Counted from the first letter of the stretch, positions 1 to 8,926 are shown. The stretch: DNA of 64,000 nucleotides from CALGDE01 sp964655355 (GCA_964655355.1 CAZZMD010000006.1:1-64000); one strand, 5' to 3'. The notes: a model not told the origin generated them from the sequence alone. Numbers and translations are program-made.

Positions 1-484
1 CAAGAAGCGGGAAATCACCGATCGCGATCTCGAGGCGATCGTGACCGATGAAATCCGGCAAGTGCCAGAGCTGTTCCGACTGGAGCGGGTACAGGTGTCC
101 TGCGGGAATCCGGCAGCCCCCACCGCAACGGTCACCCTGCGCCTACCCGATGGCTCCGAGGCAACCGATGCCGCCGTCGGAACCGGTCCGGTGGATGCGG
201 TCTATCGCGCCGTCAATCGCATTGTGGACCTGCCCAATGAATTGATTGAATTTGCCGTCCAGTCCGTCACCGAGGGCATCGACGCTATGGGTGAGGTGAC
301 CATTCGCCTACGCCATGAGTCCGGCGTATTTTCCGGCCATTCCGCCAATACGGACATTGTGGTGGCATCCGCCTATGCCTACATCACGGCGCTGAATCGG
401 CTCTATGTCTCGGTCAACGGCATCGGACTCGAAGAGCCAACGCCCGACCAACAGCAGGCCATGGCGTCGGTCGCGTCGATCTAG
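1..484 (+). CDS. leuA: 2-isopropylmalate synthase, C-terminal part (cut by window edge)
   Basis: The reading frame is already open at base 2 and runs to a TAG at 482-484, so this is the 3' end of a gene that starts outside the window. The roughly 160 visible residues match the C-terminal regulatory (leucine-binding, LeuA dimer) domain of 2-isopropylmalate synthase, including the segment GTGPVDAVYRAVNRIV and the tail with IVVASAYAYITALNRL. The enzyme condenses acetyl-CoA with 2-oxoisovalerate in the first committed step of leucine synthesis in the cytosol; this domain mediates leucine feedback inhibition. The catalytic TIM barrel is not visible. Homocitrate or citramalate synthases share this domain, but the motif spelling fits LeuA best. 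Confidence 0.88.
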   Translation, partial: KKREITDRDLEAIVTDEIRQVPELFRLERVQVSCGNPAAPTATVTLRLPDGSEATDAAVGTGPVDAVYRAVNRIVDLPNELIEFAVQSVTEGIDAMGEVTIRLRHESGVFSGHSANTDIVVASAYAYITALNRLYVSVNGIGLEEPTPDQQQAMASVASI

Positions 485-523
485 TCCCTGCGGCGGACAT
501 AGGAAAGGAGAGCGATCGCCCGA

Positions 524-1558
524 TTATGGTTTAGATGATTTGAATTGTTTAAACCATTGGCGCGATCGCTCCATGCCGTCCACCGAGAGCACCAAAATCA
601 GGGCAATTTTCACCGCCATCACCGCCAAAAACTTTAGTTCGACCAACAGGCGAGGCTGATTCACAATCGCCAGCCCCAGCAGCCGCGCGGAATTGATCCC
701 CCGCCAACGGTTGGGGCTGCCTGCGGTTAAGGCCTTGCAGGCTAATCCCTTATAAAATCGAGCCTTGGCCGGGCGTTTCAGCTTTTGCGCAGCAGCAGCA
801 AAAGGAGGCGGAGCCGTTTTAATATGGCGCTCCAAAACCTGGACGCAAGCATCTTCCAAACGGCGCAAACTAGCCGACGACGACGACGCAGACACCCGAT
901 ATCGAACCTGAGCCTTCGGAACGGCGATCGCCACACACCGGGCCGCCAGCTTCAGCCACATATCCCAATCCTCCGCCGGAATAAATTGGGACTCAACCCC
1001 CCCCACCGCCTCCAACAGCGATCGCCGCACCAACGGATTGGAACCATTCTCAATAAAATTATTCGCCAGCAACGCCAGAAAAATGGGACCACTGGGACCG
1101 AGATGAAACCCCGGATGCAGCAGTTGATTATCGTCGTCCACATAATCCGTCCAGCTATAGGCAAACCCCGCCGCCGGCCGATCCGCCAACGCTCGGCGCT
1201 GATCCGCCAACTTCGCCGGCGTCCACCAATCATCCGCATCCAAAAATGCAATCAGCGATCCCCGCGCCACCGTCAGCCCATAATTGCGGGCGATCGCCTG
1301 CCTAGCATTCTTCTGGCGCACCACCCGAATCCGAGAATCTTCCCGGGCTAACCCCTCGGCGATCGCCCCCGTATCATCCGTCGACCCATCATCAACAATC
1401 ACCGCCTCCCAGTGAGTATCCGTCTGAGCCTGGAGCGATCGCACCGTCCCTGGCAACGTCGCCGCCCCATTAAACACCGGAATAATCACCGAAATTAACC
1501 CGTCTTCGATCACCCCATTTTCGGTTGCTTCATTGTCAGTGATCCCCGACTGTCCCAT
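524..1558 (-). CDS. Family 2 glycosyltransferase
   Basis: A 344-residue GT2 (GT-A fold) enzyme that transfers a sugar from an NDP-sugar, probably at the cytoplasmic membrane face. Motifs read directly: the N-terminal ISVIIPVFNGA strand, VDDGSTDDT for nucleotide binding, FLDADDWW for the DxD metal-binding region near residue 107, and an acceptor-side segment with PAEDWDMWLKLA, where the ED pair is the likely catalytic base. The ATG at 1558 lies 3 nt after the stop of the upstream ABC exporter gene, so the two are almost certainly one transcript with this gene second. The C-terminal 60 residues contain a hydrophobic patch that could associate with the membrane. The sugar and acceptor cannot be deduced; the context suggests a glycan or glycolipid exported by the neighbouring ABC protein. 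Confidence 0.85.
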   Translation of the reverse strand: MGQSGITDNEATENGVIEDGLISVIIPVFNGAATLPGTVRSLQAQTDTHWEAVIVDDGSTDDTGAIAEGLAREDSRIRVVRQKNARQAIARNYGLTVARGSLIAFLDADDWWTPAKLADQRRALADRPAAGFAYSWTDYVDDDNQLLHPGFHLGPSGPIFLALLANNFIENGSNPLVRRSLLEAVGGVESQFIPAEDWDMWLKLAARCVAIAVPKAQVRYRVSASSSSASLRRLEDACVQVLERHIKTAPPPFAAAAQKLKRPAKARFYKGLACKALTAGSPNRWRGINSARLLGLAIVNQPRLLVELKFLAVMAVKIALILVLSVDGMERSRQWFKQFKSSKP

Positions 1559-1561
1559 GGC

Positions 1562-4312
1562 CTAAGCCACCTTCGCTTCCTGCTCAAAATGCTCAATCTG
1601 GCTGAGCAACACCGTGGCATTGCTGTAAATATCCCGGAAGAGGGGCATCTCCGGCGAAACCCCAATGCCAGCCAACGCATTGTTCACCATCCGGTTCCCT
1701 TGGCTGGGCGATCGCACCAGCAGATCATCCAGCAACTGCTCCGTCAACTGCTCCAAATCCTGGGTCAACCGATCCACCAACCGACTAATGGACTGCACCT
1801 GCTGCCCCGTCGCCTCCTGGGGGCGGGGATCGCCAATCAATGCCGTCCCCAGGGCCGCCCCCCGCCAACTCAACTCCCGCCGCTTCAGGGTTTCCCGCAG
1901 CAACTCCGACACCGTCAAAATCTGAATCGCCGCCCCATAGGCTTCCTGCAGCAAATCGCGGCGTTCCCCCTGTTCCACCAGATCGTCGGAGAGCAACGTC
2001 AGCACCCCAATCAACACATTGAGATGGGTCCGCACCTCATAGGACAAACGCTCCAGCACCGAAACCCCCGCCACCGTCCCCCCCCTCTGCCCCATCACCA
2101 ACTTCTGACGGGAGATATCAAAATCGGGATTGGAACTGTGGTGACGAATCGCCGCTGCCACCCGCTCCCGGATCCCATCCCGAAACTCCTCATCAATGCG
2201 CTGTTGCTGAAAATTCACCCCCTCGCGGCTGGTGGCATAAAGCGCCGGCAACTGGTTCAACGTATACGCCATCACACTGCTCACATCCACCGTCGCCACC
2301 ACCCTCGACGCCAGCTCTTGCAGGCTCTCCGCATCCAGGGCTTGATCGCCCGGGTAATACAAGGACTGCAACGCCACATCCCCGAGTCTCATGTCCTTCT
2401 CTTTCCCCTGCTCCGCCCCCCCCAGGGACTTCCACCAGGCCATCTGGGCCATGGCCTCCTGTAGCACCACCTGCTCCAGCACATTCTCACAATGAATCGC
2501 CGTCGGCGTCTGGCTATCCGTAAACTGCATGGCATAGAGCTGAGCATACTTGCCATTCAGGGTCAACAGTTCCCCATGGGTGCCCTGCTCCACAATCTCC
2601 CCCTGATCCATCACCACAATCTGGTCCGCATTTTGAACCGTGGAAAGACGGTGGGCAATGACCAACACCGTCCGCCCCCGACTCAACTCCGTCAGGGCAT
2701 CCTGCACCATCCGCTCCGAAACCGTATCCAGGGCACTAGTGGCCTCATCCAGCACCAAAATATCCGGATCCCGCAACAGGGCCCGCGCGATCGCCAATCG
2801 TTGCTGCTGCCCCCCCGACAACCGCACCCCGCGATCGCCCAGCATCGTGTCATACCCCTCCGACAACTCCTGAATAAACCCATCGGCATTGGCCCGTCGC
2901 GCCGCATCCCGCACCGTCTCATCCGTCGCGTCCGGGCAAGCATAGGCAATATTGTTCCAAACCGTATCGTTAAACAAAAACGTCGACTGGCTAACGATCC
3001 CCATCGCCCGGTGCAGAGATCCCAGATCAAAATCCCGCAAATCCCGCCCATCCAGCAAAATCTTGCCACTCACCGGATCATAAAACCGCGTCACCAAATC
3101 CATCATCGTCGTCTTCCCCGCCCCCGACGCCCCCACCAACGCCACCGTCTGACCCTTCGCGATCGTCAAATTCACCTTCTTCAACGTCCGCCGCTTCTTC
3201 TGGGTCGGATACCGAAAACTCACATCCACAAACTGAATCGCATCCTCCAGAGGACGATAGGGCACCGTTCCATTCGGCACCTGATGCTTATTATCCACCC
3301 GCAGCAAATTCACCAAAGCATTCACCGCCGCCGTACACAGGGCCAAATTATTCAGCGCCTTCCCCAACGTCGTCACCATCCCCAACACCCGGGACAGCAA
3401 AAACAAATAGGTCAGCAAAATGGCCGCATACGCATCCGACTGACTCGAAAAAATCCACTGCCCCAGCACCACAATGGAAATCAGAGACCCCACCACCATC
3501 AACTCATTCACCGACGCCACCACGGACCGGAACCCCTGGGACTTCAGCTCCACCCACTGCTTCTGCAAAATCGTCTGGGTTAACCGCTCAAACTCCTGAT
3601 CCTCATTGCTCGTCCCCTTAATCAGGCGAATCCCCGCAATCGCCTCCACCAACTGACTGGTATACCGCCGCCCCAAAATAATCGCCTGTCGCCCCAGAGC
3701 CTTCGCCGTCAGGGCAAACCAGCGATTTACCAACACCACCATCCCCCCGAACACACTGGCGATCAACGTCATCTCCCAGGAAATCGACGCCAACACCCCG
3801 ACAAAAGTCAGCAGCGTCACCAAGGTCGCCGTAATCTGAACCACCGTATTAATGGTGCCCACCGCCCCAGTACTCTCCGACCCCAGCCGCTGAATCAGAT
3901 CCCCAGTCTTCACCCGGCTATAAAAATCGATCCCCACCCCCAACACCAACCGCAACCCTCGAAAAGTCGCCTCATTAATCAACTGCCGAGACAGGTGCCC
4001 CCCCACCGCCGTGTTCAGCAGCATCATCAGGTTCTTCATCACGATCGCCCCGATGATGACCAGCATCATGATGAGCAATCGGTGGGATGCGGGCAGGCTG
4101 CCAAACACCCCCAGCACCTTCCCCACAACCCCCGGGGCATCGCCCAAAATATCCTGCGCCCCCACAAACCCCAACAGCACCGGCACCAGCAACGCCACAC
4201 TGACCCCATTAAAAATGCCCGTCAGAAAGCTAACCACAATGGTGCCGGCAATCCAAAACCGATTTTGCTTAGCGATATCCAGGAGAAGGCGAGTACCTGG
4301 GGAAATATTCAT
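1562..4312 (-). CDS. ABC exporter (TMD-NBD) fused to ComFB-like and HisKA-like domains
   Basis: A half-size type IV ABC exporter with a large extra C-terminus, 916 residues from the ATG at 4312. A TTG start 15 codons upstream is possible but would add a poor N-terminus. Residues about 20-330 are a six-helix transmembrane domain. The ATPase follows: Walker A GASGAGKTT near 394-402, signature LSGGQ near 499, Walker B ILVLDEATSALD near 517-528, H-loop IAHR. Most relatives of HepA/MsbA type end near residue 600. Here residues about 609-730 read like cyanobacterial ComFB (NVLEQVVLQE at the front, then MAYTLNQLPALYATSREG and a basic helix), and about 753-815 look like a HisKA dimerisation helix (LSYEVRTHLNVLIG) in which Tyr occupies the place of the phosphorylated His. 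The rest is helical. It is followed after 3 nt by a glycosyltransferase gene, so a glycan or lipid-linked sugar is the likely cargo. Family and motifs are clear; the role of the tail is inference. Confidence 0.85.
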   Translation of the reverse strand: MNISPGTRLLLDIAKQNRFWIAGTIVVSFLTGIFNGVSVALLVPVLLGFVGAQDILGDAPGVVGKVLGVFGSLPASHRLLIMMLVIIGAIVMKNLMMLLNTAVGGHLSRQLINEATFRGLRLVLGVGIDFYSRVKTGDLIQRLGSESTGAVGTINTVVQITATLVTLLTFVGVLASISWEMTLIASVFGGMVVLVNRWFALTAKALGRQAIILGRRYTSQLVEAIAGIRLIKGTSNEDQEFERLTQTILQKQWVELKSQGFRSVVASVNELMVVGSLISIVVLGQWIFSSQSDAYAAILLTYLFLLSRVLGMVTTLGKALNNLALCTAAVNALVNLLRVDNKHQVPNGTVPYRPLEDAIQFVDVSFRYPTQKKRRTLKKVNLTIAKGQTVALVGASGAGKTTMMDLVTRFYDPVSGKILLDGRDLRDFDLGSLHRAMGIVSQSTFLFNDTVWNNIAYACPDATDETVRDAARRANADGFIQELSEGYDTMLGDRGVRLSGGQQQRLAIARALLRDPDILVLDEATSALDTVSERMVQDALTELSRGRTVLVIAHRLSTVQNADQIVVMDQGEIVEQGTHGELLTLNGKYAQLYAMQFTDSQTPTAIHCENVLEQVVLQEAMAQMAWWKSLGGAEQGKEKDMRLGDVALQSLYYPGDQALDAESLQELASRVVATVDVSSVMAYTLNQLPALYATSREGVNFQQQRIDEEFRDGIRERVAAAIRHHSSNPDFDISRQKLVMGQRGGTVAGVSVLERLSYEVRTHLNVLIGVLTLLSDDLVEQGERRDLLQEAYGAAIQILTVSELLRETLKRRELSWRGAALGTALIGDPRPQEATGQQVQSISRLVDRLTQDLEQLTEQLLDDLLVRSPSQGNRMVNNALAGIGVSPEMPLFRDIYSNATVLLSQIEHFEQEAKVA

Positions 4313-5000
4313 GGCTAATTCGCAACAGCTAATGCGCAAAGGGAGGAGTAACTTCAACCCTCACTCCGATGATCCTGCGATCCGGTCAGCTTGGGACAAC
4401 CTTCCCTATCCTATTTCCCGAGTTCCCGTTCCGGTAGGGCTAGAACGCCCCGAAAAATCAAACCCAGGACAGATCGCCCCCCCCAGTCCACCGAGTTACT
4501 ATCAAATCCAGCCCCACCCAGCCCCTCAACAACCCCGCCCATTCCATCAGCCGTTCTTATCCCTTGTCCCCACAAAACAGCCCCCTAAAAGCATCCTCAA
4601 ATCAGACGATCTTCGCACCGATAGTCAATATCAAGCCCCGATCAAATCCCTTCAAGAAGCCCCCACCTTGATCTAGTCAACCCCTCTCTGATATCTTGCA
4701 GACGTGAATAGAGAAAGCATAAGTAAAAATTAATTGAATCGAGAAAGGCGTCACAGTTGAATCCGTAGGGCGTGCAGAGACAGTAATCTTTACCTACGCT
4801 TTCTAATAGGAACCAACGTTCTCCGGGCAGCAGTCATCATCAAGCCCTAATTTTTAAGCCTCGTCCCCCAGCACGGCCTTGTCCAAGCCCACTTAGTAGT
4901 AGCATTCAGTTAGTTGCTTGGCCACCGCCAAAGTTTATTCCTTTGGTCGCCGTTGCCATATAGTCATCGCCTCTCCGAATTCCCATCGTCCTATCCGGCA
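4313..5000. other. Intergenic region between divergent ABC exporter and ggpS genes
   Basis: About 700 bases with no convincing gene. Open frames here have proline/serine-rich shadow composition and no ribosome site. The right half is less GC-rich than the genes. One clear small hairpin is seen: CCAAAG at 4928-4933 pairing with CTTTGG at 4941-4946 around a 7-nt loop, about 110 nt before ggpS. A small upstream regulatory gene such as GgpR of Synechocystis was looked for but not recognised. Confidence 0.5.
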
Positions 5001-5028
5001 GGGACAGTCACCGGTGAGTCACTAGAAT
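5001..5028 (+). promoter_or_regulatory. Putative ggpS promoter with an embedded palindromic operator
   Basis: A sigma-70-like pair is visible: GGGACA at 5001-5006 and TAGAAT at 5023-5028 with a 16-nt spacer. The spacer contains the perfect 10-bp palindrome TCACCGGTGA at 5008-5017. The predicted transcript would start near 5035, leaving a leader of about 19 nt. A palindrome between -35 and -10 is the classic position for a repressor. In Synechocystis ggpS is known to be repressed at low salt, so a repressor site here would fit; the assignment is inference from spacing and symmetry only. Confidence 0.4.
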
Positions 5029-5053
5029 TGAGACATTGTCAGTCCCCTTCCCT

Positions 5054-6589
5054 ATGAAATCTTCATTAGTTATCCTGTATCATCGTCAGCCCTACGACGA
5101 ATACACCGATGAGAATGGTCAGGTTCGATTCCGAGATAAAAAGAGCCCCAACGGAATTGTTCCCACCTTGAAAAGTTTCTTTTCTGGCGTTCAGCAAGGG
5201 ACTTGGATTGCTTGGACCCAGGTATTAGCGCGACAAAAAAATAAGTTCCAAGAGCGCATCACCGTTGATGATGCCAATTACAATGTGCGTCGAATTCCTC
5301 TGACAGCCCATCAGGTCAAGCACTTCTATCACATCACTTCAAAGGAAGCATTTTGGCCGATTCTGCACTCATTTCCCTACCATTTCACGTCCGAGTCATC
5401 CGACTGGGAGAACTTTAAAACGATCAACAAATTGTTTGCTGACGCGGCCTGTGACGAGGCGGCCGATGATGCTCTCATTTGGGTTCATGACTACAATTTA
5501 TGGCTAGCCCCCTACTACATTCGCCAGAAAAAGCCCAACGCCCGCATCGCCTTTTTCCATCACACCCCTTTTCCATCGGTGGATATGTTCACTATTCTGC
5601 CGTGGCGGGATGAAATCGTAGACAGCCTCTTGTCCTGCGATATTGTCGGTTTCCATATTCCCCGCTATTCCGAGAATTTTGTGAATGTGGCGTGCAGCCT
5701 ACGGGAGGTGGAGATTTCCAAAGAGGTGAAGGTGGCAGAGACGAGTCACATGGTGCCGGTGGGTATGGCGTTGGCCGAGCAGCGGGCGGTGACGGAGGTT
5801 GTCTATAACGGCCGCAAGGTGATCATCGATGCATTCCCGGTGGGGACGAACCCTCAACATGTGCGCAACGTGGTGGAAGCACCGGAAACCCAGGAACGCT
5901 TGAAGGCGATCAAAGAAGAATTGGGCGATCGCAAGCTGATTGTGTCCGCCGGTCGCATTGACTATGTGAAGGGAAATCAAGAGCTGCTGGAATGTTATGG
6001 TCGCCTGCTGGAGCGGCGTCCGGAGTTGCACGGCAAGGTGCAATTGTTATTGGCCTGTGCATCGCCGGCAGCCGGGATGCGGGTCTATCGGACCGCCCAG
6101 AATCAAATTGAACAACTGGTGGGCAAAATCAACGGTAAGTATGCCCGGTTAAATTGGACGCCGATTTTGCTGTTCACCCAGTCCATTTCCCTGGTGGAGC
6201 TGATGAGCTACTACCACCTGGCGGATATTTGCTGGATTACCCCCCTGCGGGATGGTTTGAATCTGGTGGCGAAGGAGTATGTCATCGCCAAAAATGGCGA
6301 GAAAGGGGCGCTGGTTCTGTCGGAATTTGTGGGCGCTGCCGTGGAACTGCCGGAGGCAGTGCTAACCAATCCCTATTCCGTCAGTAAGATGGATGCCTCC
6401 CTGGATTTGGCGCTGGATATGTCCGAAGACGAGCAAAAGCGTCGGATGCAAGCCATGTACAAGACGGTGACCACCTACGATGTGGATCACTGGGCAGGTC
6501 GCCTGTTCGATCTATTCGGCCAAAGTCGGCCGGGGGATGATTCGTCAGACACGAACGGTACGAAGCCCCTCGCGGGTGTGGGATCCTAA
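5054..6589 (+). CDS. ggpS: Glucosylglycerol-phosphate synthase
   Basis: A GT20-family enzyme of 511 residues that joins ADP-glucose and glycerol-3-phosphate to glucosylglycerol phosphate, precursor of the compatible solute glucosylglycerol made under salt stress. The start MKSSLVILYHRQPYDE matches the family N-terminus, so the ATG at 5054 is chosen over an upstream TTG at 5036. GgpS-typical rather than trehalose-phosphate-synthase features include the N-terminal YHRQPYDE block, WVHDYNLWLAPYYIR, FHHTPFPSVDMF, SAGRIDYVKGN and the C-terminal PLRDGLNLVAKEYV. The last 20 residues are low-complexity. It is transcribed alone from a regulated-looking promoter and ends at a strong terminator. The phosphatase gene ggpP is not in the window. 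Confidence 0.93.
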   Translation: MKSSLVILYHRQPYDEYTDENGQVRFRDKKSPNGIVPTLKSFFSGVQQGTWIAWTQVLARQKNKFQERITVDDANYNVRRIPLTAHQVKHFYHITSKEAFWPILHSFPYHFTSESSDWENFKTINKLFADAACDEAADDALIWVHDYNLWLAPYYIRQKKPNARIAFFHHTPFPSVDMFTILPWRDEIVDSLLSCDIVGFHIPRYSENFVNVACSLREVEISKEVKVAETSHMVPVGMALAEQRAVTEVVYNGRKVIIDAFPVGTNPQHVRNVVEAPETQERLKAIKEELGDRKLIVSAGRIDYVKGNQELLECYGRLLERRPELHGKVQLLLACASPAAGMRVYRTAQNQIEQLVGKINGKYARLNWTPILLFTQSISLVELMSYYHLADICWITPLRDGLNLVAKEYVIAKNGEKGALVLSEFVGAAVELPEAVLTNPYSVSKMDASLDLALDMSEDEQKRRMQAMYKTVTTYDVDHWAGRLFDLFGQSRPGDDSSDTNGTKPLAGVGS

Positions 6590-6628
6590 GTCTTAGCGAT
6601 CGCCTAACGAAATGAGCCCATAACCAAT

Positions 6629-6674
6629 CGCCCTCCCCACTGGGATCAATGCTGGGGGAGGGCGGTTATTTTTT
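6629..6674 (+). terminator. Rho-independent terminator after ggpS
   Basis: A 10-bp GC-rich stem, CGCCCTCCCC at 6629-6638 with GGGGAGGGCG at 6655-6664, is followed by a T-rich run to 6674. It lies 40 nt after the ggpS stop codon. The T-run is only on this strand. Confidence 0.85.
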
Positions 6675-6710
6675 GCGGTGCTGAGTCCGGCGGTTGCTGG
6701 TGCCTCGGCC

Positions 6711-8243
6711 CTAAAACTGTTCAATACCTTGAAAGGCTTCGGGATTGGCTTGGGTCGCATTGGCCGCTTCTCCGCACATCTTGGGGGTGGGGAAAACCTT
6801 GCCAGGGTTCGCTAGCCCTTTGGTGTTGATGGCTTGGGTCACCCATCCCATGGTTTCGAGATCGGTGTCGGAGAACATCTGTCCCATGTAGCATTGCTTA
6901 TCGGTGCCAATGCCATGCTCGCCGGAAAGGCTGCCCCCGGCTTGGATACAGCGTTTCAGGATTTCTCCCCCGATCGCCTCGACGGTTTCCAGCACGCCGG
7001 GCACACTGCGATCGTAGAGCACCAACGGATGCAAATTCCCATCGCCGGCGTGGAATACATTGGCGATTTGATAGTTATATTGGTCGGCGATCGCCGCAAT
7101 TTCCCGCAACACCCAGGCCAATTTGGTCCGGGGGACGACGCCGTCCTGCACATAATAATTGGTGCTCATTTTTCCGGCGGCAGCGAAGGCAGCCTTGCGA
7201 CCCTGCCATAGTTTTTTGCGATCGCTGGGATCGGTGGCAAGGGTCACATCCCGAGCCCCATCCTCAAAACAAATGGCGCGCACCTTTTCAATATTGGCGT
7301 CCACCTCCACTTCCAAACCGTCCAACTCCACCAGCAACACCGCCTCCGCGTCCCGGGGATAACAGGCGCTCCCCGTAACATCCTCCACGGCATTAATGCT
7401 GAGGTTATCCATAATTTCCATACCGCCGGGGATCACCCCCGCGCCAATAATATCGGCGACCGCCTGCCCCGCCGCTTCCATCGTCGTAAAGTCTGCAAGT
7501 AATACCTTGACGCAATCGGGCGATCGCAAAATTTTCAGGGTGATTTCCGTGGCAATGCCCAGCGTCCCCTCCGATCCCACAAAAATACCCGTCAGGTCAT
7601 AGCCCGGCATTTCCGGCACCCGGCCCCCAATTTCGGTCACCTCGCCATTGGGCATCACCACCGTCAACGCCAACACATGGTTCGTGGTCACGCCATATTT
7701 CAGACAATGGACACCGCCGGAATTTTCCGCCACGTTGCCGCCAATGGAACACACAATTTGACTGGAGGGATCGGGGGCATAATAAAACCCCTTGCCGCTG
7801 ACCGCCTGGGTCACCCAATTATTAACCACCCCCGGCTCAACGGTAATTTGGCGATTGTCGTAGTCCACCTTGAGGATGCGCTTCATCCGGGCGGTACTAA
7901 TCAAAACGCAATCGGGCACCGGCAACGCGCCCCCCGATAAGCCCGTTCCCGCCCCCCGGGCCACAAACGGAATATTCAGGCGATCGCACAGGGACACCAC
8001 CGCCGCCACCTGGTCCGTACTGTTGGGCAGGGTCACCAACTTGGGACGCTGACGATAGCTGGTCAGGCCGTCGCACTCATAGGTTAATAACTCTTCCTTG
8101 CGGCGAATCACATGGCGATCGCCCAGAATATCCACCAACTCCCCGTACACCTGTTCCCAATCCACCTCAACGGTGCTTGGCAGATCAGTTTTATTAGCAA
8201 CAGCTTCATTAGCAACAGCGGCAGTTGCAGAGGAGGAAACCAT
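6711..8243 (-). CDS. glcD: Glycolate oxidase/dehydrogenase FAD-linked subunit GlcD
   Basis: A 510-residue FAD-binding type 4 (PCMH/VAO) oxidoreductase that oxidises glycolate to glyoxylate in photorespiration. The flavin domain is seen in FVARGAGTGLSGGALP (about residue 95), DPSSQIVCSIGGNVAENSGG (about 160), and GSEGTLGIATEITLKIL. The C-terminal substrate domain has NVFHAGDGNLHP and SGEHGIGTDK, whose histidines are typical of the D-2-hydroxyacid dehydrogenase/GlcD group. Length fits cyanobacterial GlcD1; D-lactate specificity cannot be excluded. The gene is 26 nt downstream of the DUF1997 gene on the same strand and may be co-transcribed. The first 25 residues are Ala/Thr-rich and poorly conserved, so the start is a little uncertain. 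Confidence 0.88.
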   Translation of the reverse strand: MVSSSATAAVANEAVANKTDLPSTVEVDWEQVYGELVDILGDRHVIRRKEELLTYECDGLTSYRQRPKLVTLPNSTDQVAAVVSLCDRLNIPFVARGAGTGLSGGALPVPDCVLISTARMKRILKVDYDNRQITVEPGVVNNWVTQAVSGKGFYYAPDPSSQIVCSIGGNVAENSGGVHCLKYGVTTNHVLALTVVMPNGEVTEIGGRVPEMPGYDLTGIFVGSEGTLGIATEITLKILRSPDCVKVLLADFTTMEAAGQAVADIIGAGVIPGGMEIMDNLSINAVEDVTGSACYPRDAEAVLLVELDGLEVEVDANIEKVRAICFEDGARDVTLATDPSDRKKLWQGRKAAFAAAGKMSTNYYVQDGVVPRTKLAWVLREIAAIADQYNYQIANVFHAGDGNLHPLVLYDRSVPGVLETVEAIGGEILKRCIQAGGSLSGEHGIGTDKQCYMGQMFSDTDLETMGWVTQAINTKGLANPGKVFPTPKMCGEAANATQANPEAFQGIEQF

Positions 8244-8269
8244 AGGTTAAGGGGAGAACAACCGTATGG

Positions 8270-8926
8270 TTAGGATACCTCGTCCCCAGAAAGCCACTTG
8301 GTTTGTTGCGGCATTGGTAAATTCATTGCCTCGTGGAAATCGAGCTGCACCTTACGGGTCAACCGCTTCGACACCTGCCGCACAATCTGACTCAGCAGGC
8401 GATCGCCCGTGGTTTGTAACAACTTATCCGGCAAAATCCGCAGAAACTTCGGAAACCACACGTCTACTGCCAAATTCAGGGTCCAGGTCACATTCGTGGT
8501 CACGCCCTTTTCCCCATCCGCCGGCACTTCCACCAGCTCCATCGACGCATTGAAATCGACATCATAGCCCGGCGGCACATAATCCGGCACCGGCACCGAA
8601 TGAATGCGATAAACCCGTCCATCCTCCGGCAACAGGCGCAGCCCAATCTTAGGCTCCACAAAATATTCAAACGCCCCAAACCGACCAATGGTAATGGCAT
8701 AGCTCTGGGCATCCAAAGCATTCACCTCCATCGGCGCAGCGCACCGGACAAACCACTCTTGATGCAGATCCAGATACTTGGAATAAACCTCCGACGAGGC
8801 ATTAACCTCCATATGGTCTTCATAGGTATAGAAGTACCGGAGGGGGGTGCCAGTCTTGGGGACCGACTCTTGATTGGGATCAGAGCCAGCCATTGCACCA
8901 TGGGTAGAATTCATGGGTTCGTTCAT
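8270..8926 (-). CDS. DUF1997 family protein
   Basis: A soluble protein of 218 residues from the ATG at 8926, preceded by a GGGG stretch. In-frame starts at 9076 (268 aa) and at 8893 are also possible. It matches DUF1997, a family shared by cyanobacteria and plant chloroplasts and related in layout to START/coenzyme Q-binding folds. Family features visible are FYTYEDHMEV, the central RFGAFEYFVEPKIGLRL with a Y(R/H)IHSVPVP strand, and the C-terminal amphipathic stretch FLRILPDKLLQTTGDRLLSQIVRQVSKRL. No catalytic residues are evident and the biochemical role is unknown. It precedes glcD on the same strand by 26 nt. Confidence 0.75.
   Translation of the reverse strand: MNEPMNSTHGAMAGSDPNQESVPKTGTPLRYFYTYEDHMEVNASSEVYSKYLDLHQEWFVRCAAPMEVNALDAQSYAITIGRFGAFEYFVEPKIGLRLLPEDGRVYRIHSVPVPDYVPPGYDVDFNASMELVEVPADGEKGVTTNVTWTLNLAVDVWFPKFLRILPDKLLQTTGDRLLSQIVRQVSKRLTRKVQLDFHEAMNLPMPQQTKWLSGDEVS

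Noticed and set aside
785..1351. Plus-strand frame opposite the glycosyltransferase
   Set aside because: Arg/His/Pro-rich antisense shadow with no family; the minus strand holds clear GT2 motifs.
2492..3583. A 363-residue plus-strand frame opposite the exporter ATPase domain
   Set aside because: His/Arg/Pro-rich shadow composition typical of the antisense of a GC-rich gene; Walker motifs are on the other strand.
4011..4676. Long plus-strand open frame over the 5' end of the ABC exporter gene
   Set aside because: It is antisense to the well-supported exporter for half its length, is Pro/Ser/Thr-rich without domain, and has no ribosome site.
4680..5000. A ggpR-like small gene upstream of ggpS
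   Set aside because: No frame with a start, ribosome site and plausible composition was found, although the position would fit the Synechocystis arrangement.
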